Shown here: piece by piece, positions 49,731 to 58,658 of the stretch | Numbering within the stretch: the first letter of the stretch is position 1 | How the letters are laid out: each line of letters begins with the position of its first letter | Assembly: GCA_020349025.1 (NCBI GenBank) | Contig: CP070763.1 | Location: forward strand, 3,006,106 to 3,070,105 | DNA: 64,000 bases | Direction of reading: 5' to 3' | Source of the DNA: Candidatus Latescibacterota bacterium | GTDB lineage: Bacteria > Krumholzibacteriota > Krumholzibacteriia > G020349025 | Program-made: the position numbers and the translations under genes | The notes under the pieces: generated by a model | What the model was told of the DNA's origin: nothing | The model's database searches: none | The model's input: the letters and a program-made list of their open reading frames with translations, nothing else

Positions 49731-50531
49731 TCACGCTTCGCGCAGGCGCCCCTCGTCCCAACGGAGTGCACGCGCGCGCAGCGGTTGTCGCAGCAGCCGG
49801 CGCGCGACGCGCTCGAACTCCGATGCACTCCCCGTCGTACAGAACTCGTGCGCCGCGGTTGCGCCCGGGCTCGCTGCGACGACGCGCCCCACCTGGCGCG
49901 CGACCGCCGGGGCCGGGTCGATCACCTGCACGTGGGGTCCCACGATCTGTTGAATGCGCCTGCGGGCGAAAGGGTAGTGCGTGCACGCCAGGACGATGGT
50001 GTCGGCGTGCGCATCGAGAGCCGACTGCAGGCAACGGTGCAGGAGTGGATCGAGCACTTTCCCCTCCGTGTCGCCCGTTTCGATCTGCTCCACCAGGCCG
50101 GGACAGGGTTGGCGAATGACTTGCGCGTTGGCTGCGAAGCGATCGACGGTCGCCGCAAAGAGCTCCCCATCGAGCGTCGCGGGGGTGGCGAGGACGGCGA
50201 TCACCTTGGCGCGCGAACTGAAGGCAGCGGGCTTGACCGCGGGTTCCATGCCGACGAAACGCAGGTGTGGGAACTCGGCGCGCAACGGGCGCAGCGCCAC
50301 GGCGGAAGCGGTGTTGCACGCGACCACGATGGCGCTGCAGGCGTTGTCGGCCAGGTAGCGCACGATGCCGCGCGCGTGCTCGAGGATGGCAGCTGCCGAA
50401 CGCGAGCCGTAGGGGATGTGGGCTTGGTCGGCGACGTAGCACGTCTCGAGCGTGGGGTGCTGGTGCACGATCTCGCGCCATACGCTCAGCCCACCCACTC
50501 CGGAGTCGAAGATGCCGACACGCCGCCCCAC
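49731..50531 (-). CDS. murI: Glutamate racemase
   Basis: A 266-residue enzyme that makes D-glutamate for peptidoglycan. Motifs: GIFDSGVGGLSV at the N-terminus (with the Asp8-Ser9 pair), IPYGSRS, the first catalytic Cys in ACNTAS (near 72), and the second in ACTHYPF (near 181). All residues used for proton transfer in MurI are present. The GTG at 50531 is chosen because AGGAGG lies six bases before it and because the protein then begins at the family's usual position; upstream in-frame codons would add 43 residues with no match. It is convergent with the Hsp20 pair and divergent from the glycosyltransferase gene. Confidence 0.95.
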   Translation of the reverse strand: MGRRVGIFDSGVGGLSVWREIVHQHPTLETCYVADQAHIPYGSRSAAAILEHARGIVRYLADNACSAIVVACNTASAVALRPLRAEFPHLRFVGMEPAVKPAAFSSRAKVIAVLATPATLDGELFAATVDRFAANAQVIRQPCPGLVEQIETGDTEGKVLDPLLHRCLQSALDAHADTIVLACTHYPFARRRIQQIVGPHVQVIDPAPAVARQVGRVVAASPGATAAHEFCTTGSASEFERVARRLLRQPLRARALRWDEGRLREA

Positions 50532-50692
50532 ACCGCACCTCCTGCAACTGCACCGGCCGCCATGATCGTAAGACGCCGGATCGGTGGAGTCAAAAAGTGC
50601 AGGGCGGGCTGGAGTGTGCGCGGGGCTTGACCGCAGGCGGATCGGGTGCTCCCCTCGCACCAGGCCGTGCGATCGCAGAGCGAGGCTGGAGC

Positions 50693-51784
50693 TTGGATGT
50701 CGTCCACGTCATCAACAACCTTCCCTTCGGGGGCGCCGAGCGCTTTTTGTTGCAGCTTGCTCCAGCTCAGGCGCGACTCGGGTGCAGTGTGCATGTCGTG
50801 ACCCTGGTCGACCGCAACCCGCTGGCGACGAGTCTGGCGGACAGCGTCACGTACCGCTGTCTCGGTCGCGAGCGCCTCAACGACCCGCGGCTCGCCGTCG
50901 ACCTGACCTCGTTGCTGCGCCAGCTCGGCCCCGACGTCGTTCACACGCATCTCTTCTACGCCGATTTTTTTGGCCGCACGGCGGCACGGCTCGCCAGTGT
51001 TCCCAGGATCGTGAGCACCGAGCACAGCACGGAACGCGGTCCCCTCAGCGGCCGGCGGCGTGCAGCCATGCGTTGGAGCGCGAAGTTCGCACACCGGATC
51101 GTCGCCGTTTCGGAGGCGGCGCGCCGCGGCGCGGTGGAACGTCTCGCACTTCCGGAATCACGCTTCGTCGTCATTCCGAACGGCATCGACCTGGCTCCGT
51201 GGGGTACCGTGGAGCCGCTGGCACGCGACGCATTGCGCCTCGCACCGGACGCGATCGTGGCGGGCTTCGTGGGACGCTTGGTCGAATCGAAGGGGATCGA
51301 GACGCTTCTGCGCGCCCTGGCTGCCGTTGCGAATCCGCGCCTGGTCCTGCTGCTGGTGGGGGATGGGCCCGAGCGGCAGCGGCTGCAGCAGGTGGCGCTC
51401 CAGCTGCAGCTGGGCGATCGGGTGCGCTGGCTCGGCTACCGGCACGACGTTCCCAGCTTGCTCAAGAGCTTCGACCTTTTCCTCCTGCCGTCGTGGTGGG
51501 AGGGCCACGCCATCTCCTTGCTCGAGGCGATGGCTGCCGGGTGTGCCTGCGTCGTGAGCGCCATCCCGGAGCTCGTGGACACGCTCGGCGACGCCGGTCG
51601 CCACGTCCGCCCCGGAGATGCGGACGCGCTCGCCGCGAGCCTGCGGGAGTTGTCCGCTTCCGCATCGCTGCGCCAGGAGCTCGGACGGCGGGCGCTGCAG
51701 CAGGTGAGACGATTCTCGATCGAGTCCGCCGCGTCGCGCTACGTCTCGCTATACAATGAGCTCGTCGTGGGCGCGGGATCGTGA
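50693..51784 (+). CDS. Family 4 glycosyltransferase
   Basis: A 363-residue GT-B glycosyltransferase. The N-terminal domain begins LDVVHVINNLPFGGAERFLL (glycine-rich acceptor loop) and has VVHTHLFYADFFGR. The C-terminal donor domain shows PNGIDL, GRLVESKGIETLLRAL, LVGDGPE and EGHAISLLEAM, the E-x7-E motif that binds the nucleotide sugar. Enzymes of this type transfer sugars to lipid or polysaccharide acceptors, typically in capsule, O-antigen or glycolipid pathways. No other such genes sit beside it. The TTG at 50693 is the best start, with GGAG upstream. A downstream gene overlaps its stop as GTGA. Donor and acceptor unknown. Confidence 0.88.
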   Translation: MDVVHVINNLPFGGAERFLLQLAPAQARLGCSVHVVTLVDRNPLATSLADSVTYRCLGRERLNDPRLAVDLTSLLRQLGPDVVHTHLFYADFFGRTAARLASVPRIVSTEHSTERGPLSGRRRAAMRWSAKFAHRIVAVSEAARRGAVERLALPESRFVVIPNGIDLAPWGTVEPLARDALRLAPDAIVAGFVGRLVESKGIETLLRALAAVANPRLVLLLVGDGPERQRLQQVALQLQLGDRVRWLGYRHDVPSLLKSFDLFLLPSWWEGHAISLLEAMAAGCACVVSAIPELVDTLGDAGRHVRPGDADALAASLRELSASASLRQELGRRALQQVRRFSIESAASRYVSLYNELVVGAGS

Positions 51785-53469
51785 CGCACCAGCATGCGGG
51801 GCGAAACCTCATGGCAGCATCAGCGCGACGTCGTTTCCTCCAGAGAAGCACGCTGCTTCTTCTCTGCGTTCTTGCCGCGAGTTCCGTGACGAGCGCCGAG
51901 GATCCGACGACCTCGCTCGACTCACTCATTGCGGATGCGGTGCGCCTCGTCGGCGAGCGCTACTCGCAGCCGATCGGCCGTGTGGTGGAGCGCCGACGCG
52001 GGCGCGTCTTCGTCGTCGTCCATGGCGAGCCGCCGCGCTCGGGTGTCCGCCTGCTGGGGATGCGTCCGATCCCGGGTGCACCGCCTGGGCGCGAGCGCTT
52101 GATCGCCAAGCTGCAGGTGCAGCGGACGACGCAGGGGCTGGTCGAGTGCAAGGAGGTGGAGCGCAGCGGACGAGAGCACGTCGAGAAGGATGACATCGTG
52201 CGTGTTCAGGGCAATCCGCAGCGTCTGCTCCTCGCTCCCTGCGTCGCGCTCGTCGATCTCGCTCCGGTCGTCACCCAGGTCATCGGCGAGAAGCTCCGCG
52301 CTGCCATCTTGGGACGCATGGACGTCGAGTTGGTCGGGGAACGTGAGCTCGAAGCGCGTGCCGAGCGGGCCTACTGGTCGGGAAGCGTTCAGGAGTTTCT
52401 CGGCCGCCTCGATGGCGTCGACGAGGTTCTCTTTCCGGTGCTTCTGCAAACGGCGGGACGCGTGCTCCTCAACCTCGAGTACTACTCGGTCGAGCGCGGT
52501 CGCGCGGTGCAGATCGACGTTGCGGTGGTGGACACCGACGCCATGCTGCGCGCGTGGCTGCGCGCGGGGAATCCGCGCCGAGCCGCCCCCCCCGGTTTTC
52601 GCCTGCTGACGACCCAGGTCTTCCCCTGGAACGTGTCGGCGCTGGCAGCGTCGCCGCACGGGGGTCTGCTCGCGGCCGCACGCGACAGCATGCACTGCCT
52701 CGACTTCGACTACCCAGGGCTGCGACCGACTCAAAGCCTAGCTCTGGGAGCGCGCCAACGCAGGCGCCGCGAGCCCTACACGCTGATCCTGGTTCACGAC
52801 GCCTTGGAGGGCGCTGTGCGCAACGAGCGTAGCGCCTGGATCGTGAGTGACGAGCGCCTGCCCCAGGCGCTCGTCGCCGATGGGGAGAACGGAGTGCAGC
52901 TGCAGGGCTCGCTGAGGCTCGACTCGAGCCGCGCGCTCGAGGATCTCTGGGTCGCGACGCGCGGCCCCACCCCCGTGGCGGGATCGTGGTGGCCCTCTCC
53001 CACTCGAGGTGAGCACCCGGTCGTCGAGCCGCTCTTTGCAGACGTCGATGTCGATGGGCACGTCGATCTGATGTGGAGCGATGCGCGGGGCATGCTTCAC
53101 GTTCAACGCGTCGCCGTGCATCGCACGGCATCCTTCCCCGGCTTTGGCGACGTCAAGGCGGTGCAGCCGGGAAGGATCCCCGATTCGCGCGCCGTCCTGT
53201 GGCTCACCGATCCGGTCTGCTGTGGTGAGGCCGATCGTCTGCACGCGGCGCAGCTCCAGGATGCGGAGCTCCAGCTGGTGTGGAGCAGCCCACCCTTCGA
53301 CGGCACGCTCGTGGCGCTCGCAAGCCACGATCTCAATGGCGATGCGGCGCTCGACCTCGTTGCCGCCGAAGCGGTGGAGGATGGCACCCGTTTCCACGTC
53401 TTTCTCGCGCTCCCGGGTGAGAGCACACCGGCGCGTGGCATGGCGCTGTCGCAGGAGGGAGCCCGATGA
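51781..53469 (+). CDS. Exported protein with possible Tat signal, unknown function
   Basis: A 562-residue protein. The N-terminus contains SARRRFLQRS before a hydrophobic core (TLLLLCVLAASSVTSAE), close to the twin-arginine motif (R-R-x-F-L-K), so Tat export is possible. The early mature part (about 40-260) contains IGEKLRAAILGRMDVELVGE and LLNLEYYSVERGRAVQIDVAV, a beta-alpha arrangement. The later part (about 310-550) has FG-GAP-like units: FADVDVDGHVDLMWSD and SHDLNGDAALDLVAAE, as in calcium-binding propellers. I recognise no family. GTG at 51781 overlaps the glycosyltransferase stop; ATG at 51811 is an alternative. The next gene overlaps its stop as ATGA, so the two exported products are likely partners. 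Confidence 0.6.
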   Translation: MTHQHAGRNLMAASARRRFLQRSTLLLLCVLAASSVTSAEDPTTSLDSLIADAVRLVGERYSQPIGRVVERRRGRVFVVVHGEPPRSGVRLLGMRPIPGAPPGRERLIAKLQVQRTTQGLVECKEVERSGREHVEKDDIVRVQGNPQRLLLAPCVALVDLAPVVTQVIGEKLRAAILGRMDVELVGERELEARAERAYWSGSVQEFLGRLDGVDEVLFPVLLQTAGRVLLNLEYYSVERGRAVQIDVAVVDTDAMLRAWLRAGNPRRAAPPGFRLLTTQVFPWNVSALAASPHGGLLAAARDSMHCLDFDYPGLRPTQSLALGARQRRRREPYTLILVHDALEGAVRNERSAWIVSDERLPQALVADGENGVQLQGSLRLDSSRALEDLWVATRGPTPVAGSWWPSPTRGEHPVVEPLFADVDVDGHVDLMWSDARGMLHVQRVAVHRTASFPGFGDVKAVQPGRIPDSRAVLWLTDPVCCGEADRLHAAQLQDAELQLVWSSPPFDGTLVALASHDLNGDAALDLVAAEAVEDGTRFHVFLALPGESTPARGMALSQEGAR

Positions 53470-54971
53470 GAAACGCTCCATTGCGCTGCGTCGGAACGGC
53501 CGTCTTCTGCGTCGGCGCGAGCGTCGTGTTGCAGAACGCGGATCTGGTGCACGCGGGCCGGTTGCCGCGCTACGGTGGTCACCTGCGCATCGAGTTGGCC
53601 GAGCTGCCAACCGACCTCGACCCCACGCGTCTCAACGGTGACGATGCGGCGCTGGTCGCGGCGTGCGTCTACGAAGGCCTGACGCGCCAGGCTGGCGCCG
53701 GGCCGGGATTGGCGCACGGCTGGATCCACGACGAGCAGGCGCGGCGCTGGGTGTTCCACCTGCGAAGCGGCGTCCAGTTCCACGACGGCACGGCTTGCGA
53801 CGCCGATGCTGTGAGCGAGTCGTTGCATCGACTCAGCGATCCTCGTGTCTCCGAGCATGCGTGGATTCTGCGCGAGCTGGTCGGGTGGGATGATTTCTCT
53901 TCCGGCGCGACGCAGCAGATCGAGGGGATCTACGTCGTCTCCGCCAACGAAATCGAGCTGCACTTCCGATCGCCGCTCCCCGATCTACCGGCTCGGCTGG
54001 CGCTTCCGGCAGCGGGGATCGCTCACTGGCAGGGGTTGGTCCCTTCGGGCACGGGTCCCTTCCGTGCCGTGGGCGCGGTGGGGAACGCTCTGCGCCTGCT
54101 GGCTTTCGATCGCCACCATCGCGGACGCCCCTACCTCGACGGCGTCGACTTCATCGCTGCGAGCGCAACCGACGACCTCGCGCTTCTCGACGGGGCCGCG
54201 CTGATGCAACGCGCCGATCCGTTGGCGCGTCCCGCCGTGGGGCAGGTGCGCGTTCGCGTCCCGACGGCGCGGCTCGGCGTGGCGCTTCTCCACCCGCGGA
54301 GCCGCGCCCTCGAGGGCATGGAGGTGCGCCGGCGCTTGGCCGAGGGATTCGATCGCGGTGTGTTCGTGCGCGCGACGTTGTCGGGGGATGGAGAAGCGGC
54401 GCTCGGTCTCGCTCCGAGTCGTAAGCGATCCACCCCGCGCATGGAGGAGGCCGAAGGCGATCTGCTGCAGCGGCCGCGCCAGCAAGTACGCATCGTGACG
54501 GCGTCGTCGGAGCCCGTCCTGCAGAAGCTGGGCGAACGCTTGCAGGTGCATCTGTTTGCCCTCGGGCTCGACGCCCGCCTCGACGTTCTCGATTCACCCC
54601 GCTACGCCGAGGCACTTCGCACTTCACGCTACGACATCGTGCTGCTCGGCTGGTCGCCGCCGTTGCCGGAGCGATCGGCCGCTGCGTTCGATGCGAGCTC
54701 GCTGGCATCAAGCGCCGACGGCGCACGGGTTCGCAGCATCCTCTCCAGCCTGGTTGCGCCCATTCTGGGGCCGCACATGCCGCCGCGTTGGCGCGATCTT
54801 CTGGAGGGACGCGAAACGGCCAGCGAGAGCGCGCTTCTCGAGAGCGGCCAGCTCATTCCGCTCATCTTCTTCCACGATCAGTGGCGCGCGGTGGATCGCG
54901 TCGTCGACGTCCACCCCTCCCATACCGATCTCGGGGTCGCGGGCGCGCACCTGCAGCCGATGCGTCCTTGA
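53466..54971 (+). CDS. Periplasmic solute-binding protein, family 5 (DppA/OppA-type)
   Basis: A 501-residue extracytoplasmic binding protein. After a signal-like N-terminus it reads GGHLRIELAELPTDLDPTR, ALVAACVYEGLTRQAG, WVFHLRSGVQFHDGTACDAD, GTGPFRAV and YDIVLLGWSPP, the order typical of SBP_bac_5, which bind peptides, nickel or sugars for ABC importers. It is shorter than OppA and lacks adjacent permease or ATPase genes, so it may serve transporters encoded elsewhere, or be a receptor. The start overlaps the upstream exported gene's stop as ATGA. It is convergent with the potassium channel. Confidence 0.8.
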   Translation: MRNAPLRCVGTAVFCVGASVVLQNADLVHAGRLPRYGGHLRIELAELPTDLDPTRLNGDDAALVAACVYEGLTRQAGAGPGLAHGWIHDEQARRWVFHLRSGVQFHDGTACDADAVSESLHRLSDPRVSEHAWILRELVGWDDFSSGATQQIEGIYVVSANEIELHFRSPLPDLPARLALPAAGIAHWQGLVPSGTGPFRAVGAVGNALRLLAFDRHHRGRPYLDGVDFIAASATDDLALLDGAALMQRADPLARPAVGQVRVRVPTARLGVALLHPRSRALEGMEVRRRLAEGFDRGVFVRATLSGDGEAALGLAPSRKRSTPRMEEAEGDLLQRPRQQVRIVTASSEPVLQKLGERLQVHLFALGLDARLDVLDSPRYAEALRTSRYDIVLLGWSPPLPERSAAAFDASSLASSADGARVRSILSSLVAPILGPHMPPRWRDLLEGRETASESALLESGQLIPLIFFHDQWRAVDRVVDVHPSHTDLGVAGAHLQPMRP

Positions 54972-55021
54972 GCGCTCGCCGACGCGCATCACGCCCACAG
55001 CGACGAGTCCACGAGCGCTCA
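54969..55021. repeat. 10-bp inverted repeat spanning the two convergent stop codons
   Basis: TGAGCGCTCG (54969-54978) and CGAGCGCTCA (55012-55021) are exact inverted copies with a 33-bp gap. The first TGA ends the binding-protein gene; the second, read on the minus strand, ends the channel gene. GAGCGCTC is itself palindromic. Confidence 0.45.
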
Positions 55022-55723
55022 CTGCTCGCTGCTCGACATGGTGCTTGCAGCTTCACTCACGAGCCAGGCGACGAGGATGGCCACGAACATGGGCCCGACG
55101 ATCGCCTCGAGCGACGCCATCATGCGCGCGATCCCGGAGACCGGTGAGATGTCTCCGTATCCGAGCGTCGTCAGCGTGACGAAGCTGTAGTAGATGAAAA
55201 GCTCGCCCGGTCGAACCGCGCCGCCGGCGGAACCTTCGAGTGCGCTGCTGACCGAGAAGGAACCGGGTGAGACCTCTTCGATCAACGAGTAGATGAACGC
55301 CCACATGACGCCGATCAAGATATAGACGCACACGGCTCCAAAGATGGAGTCGAGCGTGAACGATTTGGTGTTCAGGACGCGGTCGAGGATGGTGAGCGCA
55401 ATGTAGCCGAAGAAGAAGACCGTCAGCAGGTCGCTGATGATGTGCAGTGCGGTGCTGTCGTAGAGCGTGCCTAAAACGCCGCATGCGACGGCGAACAACA
55501 CCGTCAGAACGCTCACGATCAAGGCGCGATGGCTGTCCGCCACCGCATAGCACGCGGCCACGAGCACGACGATGAAGGTGATGTCGATGGTCAACGCCAT
55601 CAGTGGGAAGGGTCTCAAGAGCGGGTGCAACACGAAGAGAACGAGAACGAGAGTAGACAGCAAAGGAGCGAAGCGGCCCGCTTTCAGGTTGTCCATGGAG
55701 AGGACGAACTTCGGAAAGGGCAT
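55019..55723 (-). CDS. Potassium channel family protein
   Basis: A 234-residue membrane protein with six predicted helices and a pore loop. The selectivity filter TLTTLGYGDIS lies between the last two helices, as in voltage-gated-like and two-helix bacterial potassium channels. The S4-like helix (RALIVSVLTVLFAVACGVLG) lacks the row of Arg needed for voltage sensing, so gating is probably of another kind. No cytoplasmic RCK or cyclic-nucleotide domain is present. The ATG at 55723 lies 16 bases after the RND adaptor stop and has GGAGC upstream. It is downstream of an RND-type adaptor with no pump gene, an unusual pairing. Confidence 0.88.
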   Translation of the reverse strand: MPFPKFVLSMDNLKAGRFAPLLSTLVLVLFVLHPLLRPFPLMALTIDITFIVVLVAACYAVADSHRALIVSVLTVLFAVACGVLGTLYDSTALHIISDLLTVFFFGYIALTILDRVLNTKSFTLDSIFGAVCVYILIGVMWAFIYSLIEEVSPGSFSVSSALEGSAGGAVRPGELFIYYSFVTLTTLGYGDISPVSGIARMMASLEAIVGPMFVAILVAWLVSEAASTMSSSEQ

Positions 55724-55739
55724 CCCGTGCAGCTCCTGC

Positions 55740-56864
55740 CTACGGGGCCACAGCAGCCTGCGGCTCCAGGAGTCGCACCTGCTGTCCATCGGCGATGCGG
55801 CTCACTCCTGCGGTCACAAGGAGATCGCCGTCCGCCAGACCATCCACGATCTCGAGGCCCTCCTGTGTCAGCTCACCGACGCTGACGTTGCGGCGTTGGG
55901 CGACGCCGATGCCGGCCCCCTGTGGCGCGACGACGAAAACGAAGCGACCGCCGCGATCCTCCCCCACCGCGACCGGGGGAACGTAGAAGTGCTCGCCCGA
56001 CTCAGTCGTCGCGAAGGTGAAGGTGACCTCTGCCGCCATGCCGGAGCGGATGTTCGCATCCGCTTCGTCGAGGCGCGCCTTGACCGGGAACGTCGTTGCG
56101 CCGCCGGTCGTGGCGACGCCCACCTCGCGGATGCGCGCCGGGAACGAGCGACCCGGGATGGCGTCGAAACGCACGCTGACGCGATCGCCTTCGCGGATGC
56201 GCGCGATCAGCACTCCGGGGATGCCCACCTGCACCTCCGGTGTCGAGCCGGCTTCGAGGAGGGCAACCGTCTGGCCGCTTCGGACGTTCTCGTTCACTTC
56301 GACCTGGACGCTGGCGATGGCACCGGCGAGGGGTGCGGTGAGCTTGGTGTACTCGAGCTGCAGGCGCGCCAATTCGAGCTTCTTGTGCGCCGAGGTGACG
56401 GCGGCCTTCGACGACTCGGATCCAGTACGCGCAGCATCGAGATCGTTGCGTGAGGCGTTGCGGTTCTCATAGAGGGCGCGCGTGCGCTGGTAGTTCGATT
56501 CCGCGTTGCGCGCTTCCGCCTGTGCACGCTCGAGCCCGGCCTGCGCATCCTCCATCTGCAGCTCGTAGTCCTTTGGGTCGAGCTCGGCGATCGACTGGCC
56601 GGCGCGCACTTGGTCCCCCACCTTGATCGGAAGCCGCTGGATCGTCCCACCGACTTTGAAGCTCAGCGCGGTTTGCACGCTCGACTGGGCGACACCGGAG
56701 AAGGATCGCTGGCGCGTTCCTCCAGAGGCGTAGACGATCTGATAGCGCACGGGGCGGAGCGGGACATCCGGCTCCGGCGTCTCACCGCAGCCGCCCAGGG
56801 GGAGTGCGAGAAGCGCCGCGAGGAGCGGTGCCAGGAGCGGCTGGGCTGATGCGAGAGTGCGCAA
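55740..56864 (-). CDS. RND-type periplasmic adaptor (membrane fusion) lipoprotein
   Basis: A 374-residue lipoprotein with lipobox LPLGGC (Cys26). The body has the expected order: beta-barrel and lipoyl halves (TALSFKVGGTIQRLPIKVGD, DKVRAGQ-like QVRAGQSIAELDP), a coiled-coil hairpin (about 105-170, DAQAGLERAQAEARNAESNY), then KLTAPLAGAIASVQVEVNEN and the membrane-proximal domain with RFVFVVAPQG. Adaptors of this type link an inner-membrane RND pump to an outer-membrane channel. No pump or TolC gene is adjacent; the next gene is a potassium channel. The TTG at 56864 with GGGGAGA upstream starts the protein. The pump may be encoded elsewhere. Confidence 0.9.
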   Translation of the reverse strand: MRTLASAQPLLAPLLAALLALPLGGCGETPEPDVPLRPVRYQIVYASGGTRQRSFSGVAQSSVQTALSFKVGGTIQRLPIKVGDQVRAGQSIAELDPKDYELQMEDAQAGLERAQAEARNAESNYQRTRALYENRNASRNDLDAARTGSESSKAAVTSAHKKLELARLQLEYTKLTAPLAGAIASVQVEVNENVRSGQTVALLEAGSTPEVQVGIPGVLIARIREGDRVSVRFDAIPGRSFPARIREVGVATTGGATTFPVKARLDEADANIRSGMAAEVTFTFATTESGEHFYVPPVAVGEDRGGRFVFVVAPQGAGIGVAQRRNVSVGELTQEGLEIVDGLADGDLLVTAGVSRIADGQQVRLLEPQAAVAP

Positions 56865-57221
56865 CGATTCTCCCCGGGGCTGAGTGCGTCGACGGCGCGG
56901 AGGTTAACAACCGGGACGGATGCGGATCAAGATACGTCAGGCGTCGGCTTCGGCACGCGATCACGCCGTAACGCTTTTCAAATCCAAACGTTGACCTCGC
57001 GTTCGGTGGTGCGGAATGGTGGCGGGCGGGGCTCGCGGCGACGCGGCGCCAAGAGCACGAGGCAGCGGCCCGCGCCGCGATGCCAGATCGGATCGGCGTG
57101 CTATCCTGTTGTGCGGAAAACAGATTCCCGTGCTGGCGGGGGGTCGATCGGGTAGACAGCCGCGGTACCCCGTGCCTACAATGGGCGTCTTGTCCTCGGC
57201 AGGGAGTACCCCGGGAGCCGC
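56865..57221. other. Divergent gap between RND adaptor and folB
   Basis: 357 bases without a gene. On the plus side a TAGACA/TACAAT promoter faces folB (57153-57182). On the minus side a TTGATC near 56925 is a weak -35 for the adaptor. No repeats of note. Confidence 0.5.
57153..57182 (+). promoter_or_regulatory. Sigma-70 promoter of folB
   Basis: TAGACA (57153-57158), 18-bp spacer, TACAAT (57177-57182), one mismatch each. It lies 40 bp before folB and gives a leader of about 33 bases. Confidence 0.5.
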
Positions 57222-57575
57222 ATGGACCGTGTGATCTTGAGCGGCATCCGGTGCAGCGTGCGTGTGGGTGTGACTTTGGAGGAGCGTCGGACCCCGCAGG
57301 ACTGCCTCATCGATGTCGAGCTCGAGTGCGACCTCGCGCGCGCGACGCGCTCGGACGACCTGCAGGACACACTCGACTATTCGAAGGTGTTCGATCTCGT
57401 CCAGGGGCTGTGTCGCGAAGAGGAATTTGCGCTCCTCGAGAGGTTCGCTGGTCGGCTCGAAGAGGAAATCCGTCGTAGCCTGCGCTTCGATTCCTTGGCG
57501 ATCCGGGTGAAGAAGCTGAATCCACCTCTGCCGGGCTCGGTCGACTACGCAGGAATCGAGATCCGCCGCAGCTGA
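57222..57575 (+). CDS. folB: Dihydroneopterin aldolase
   Basis: A 117-residue enzyme that converts 7,8-dihydroneopterin to 6-hydroxymethyl-dihydropterin and glycolaldehyde in folate synthesis. The family pattern is present: GIRCSVRVGVTLEERRTPQD with the substrate Glu, DTLDYSKVFDLV, LLERFAGRL and the C-terminal RVKKLNPPLPGSVDYAG, where a conserved Lys acts in catalysis. Length matches family members that form octamers. CCGGGAG precedes the ATG. The PP2C phosphatase gene follows after 21 bases and is probably co-transcribed; no other folate gene lies nearby. Confidence 0.93.
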   Translation: MDRVILSGIRCSVRVGVTLEERRTPQDCLIDVELECDLARATRSDDLQDTLDYSKVFDLVQGLCREEEFALLERFAGRLEEEIRRSLRFDSLAIRVKKLNPPLPGSVDYAGIEIRRS

Positions 57576-57596
57576 GGAGTTGCCAGGAGAAACCGC

Positions 57597-58412
57597 TTGC
57601 AGATTGTCGCCAAGACAGATGTGGGTCTCGTGCGCAAGCGCAACGAAGACTACTTCGTTGTTGCGCCATCCCACGACCTCGTCGTGCTGTGCGATGGCAT
57701 GGGAGGCCATCCTGGCGGTGACGTGGCCAGTCGCATGGTCGCGGAAGAGGTGGAGCGTATCGTCTCGGAGGGTGTCGACGAGTCGGTTCGATTCGATCCT
57801 GCAAACGGCGTGCAGGAGCTCGAACCCTTCGTTTCACTCCTGCATGGCGTTTTCCGCGCCGATCACAAGCTGCGTGACTACGGGCGCAAGAACCCGGAGT
57901 TTGCAGGCATGGGCACGACGCTCGTGGCCGTGCAGGAGCATGAAGGCGTCGTCTGCGTGGCCCACGTCGGGGACAGTCGCGTCTACTCCTTCAAGTCGGG
58001 AAGTCTGAATCAGGTCACGCACGATCACAGTGTGGTCGCGACGCATCCCGAATACGCGCACCTGGCTGGAATGCGCAACATCCTTACTCGCGCCATGGGT
58101 GTCGGCGACGAGCTCGAGGTGGATTTCATCATCGCGCCGGTGGAGAAGGATGAGCTCTTCCTGTTGTGCACCGACGGCTTGCACAACTACGTCGCCGAGG
58201 AGCGCATCGTGGAAATCCTCAAGTCCGAAAAGAGCCCGGAGGAACGCGCCGAAGAGCTCGTCGACGAGGCGAAGAAGGGTGGCGGCGGCGACAACGTCAC
58301 GCTCTCGATCGCTTGGGTGACACAGGGGGACGCCGCCGGCCGCAACAGCATTCGCGGCGTCGTGACCGAGAACGAAACCGGCCTCAAGGTGCAGCTGGGG
58401 ACCGACGCCTGA
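57597..58412 (+). CDS. PP2C-type Ser/Thr protein phosphatase
   Basis: A 271-residue metal-dependent phosphatase without a membrane anchor. Motifs: VGLVRKRNEDYF (Asp18), CDGMGGHPGG (Asp33), GMGTTLVAV, HVGDSRVYSF, HDHSVV, CTDGLHNYV and KKGGGGDNVTLS. All acidic metal ligands are kept. It is the likely opposite number to Hanks-type kinases such as the one at 30575, although the two genes are 26 kb apart. The TTG at 57597 has AGGAG eight bases upstream. It ends in a short acidic tail. Downstream lies the long control region of the sigma factor gene. Confidence 0.92.
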   Translation: MQIVAKTDVGLVRKRNEDYFVVAPSHDLVVLCDGMGGHPGGDVASRMVAEEVERIVSEGVDESVRFDPANGVQELEPFVSLLHGVFRADHKLRDYGRKNPEFAGMGTTLVAVQEHEGVVCVAHVGDSRVYSFKSGSLNQVTHDHSVVATHPEYAHLAGMRNILTRAMGVGDELEVDFIIAPVEKDELFLLCTDGLHNYVAEERIVEILKSEKSPEERAEELVDEAKKGGGGDNVTLSIAWVTQGDAAGRNSIRGVVTENETGLKVQLGTDA

Positions 58413-58604
58413 GCCCGGCGCCAGCCCTTCCAGGCCGGATCTGCACGCTTCGCGAACCACACGCCTCTACTTTTCCCGCATCTCTGGAGCCGGATTTCGC
58501 GAATTAGAGAATGGAGCGTGGAGAGTGGCTCCGACGCTCCGCGGCTGCGAGTCGGCGAACGCCGATGGAACGTCGTTCCGACACACTCGGCGATGCTCTG
58601 CGAC

Positions 58605-58616
58605 ACGGTCGACCGT
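58605..58616. repeat. 12-bp perfect palindrome
   Basis: ACGGTCGACCGT at 58605-58616, a possible dimeric regulator site about 300 bp upstream of the sigma factor start. Confidence 0.35.
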
Positions 58617-58658
58617 ACCCGCGTGATACGCCCACCGCCTGTTTGGCTGACTACCCCT

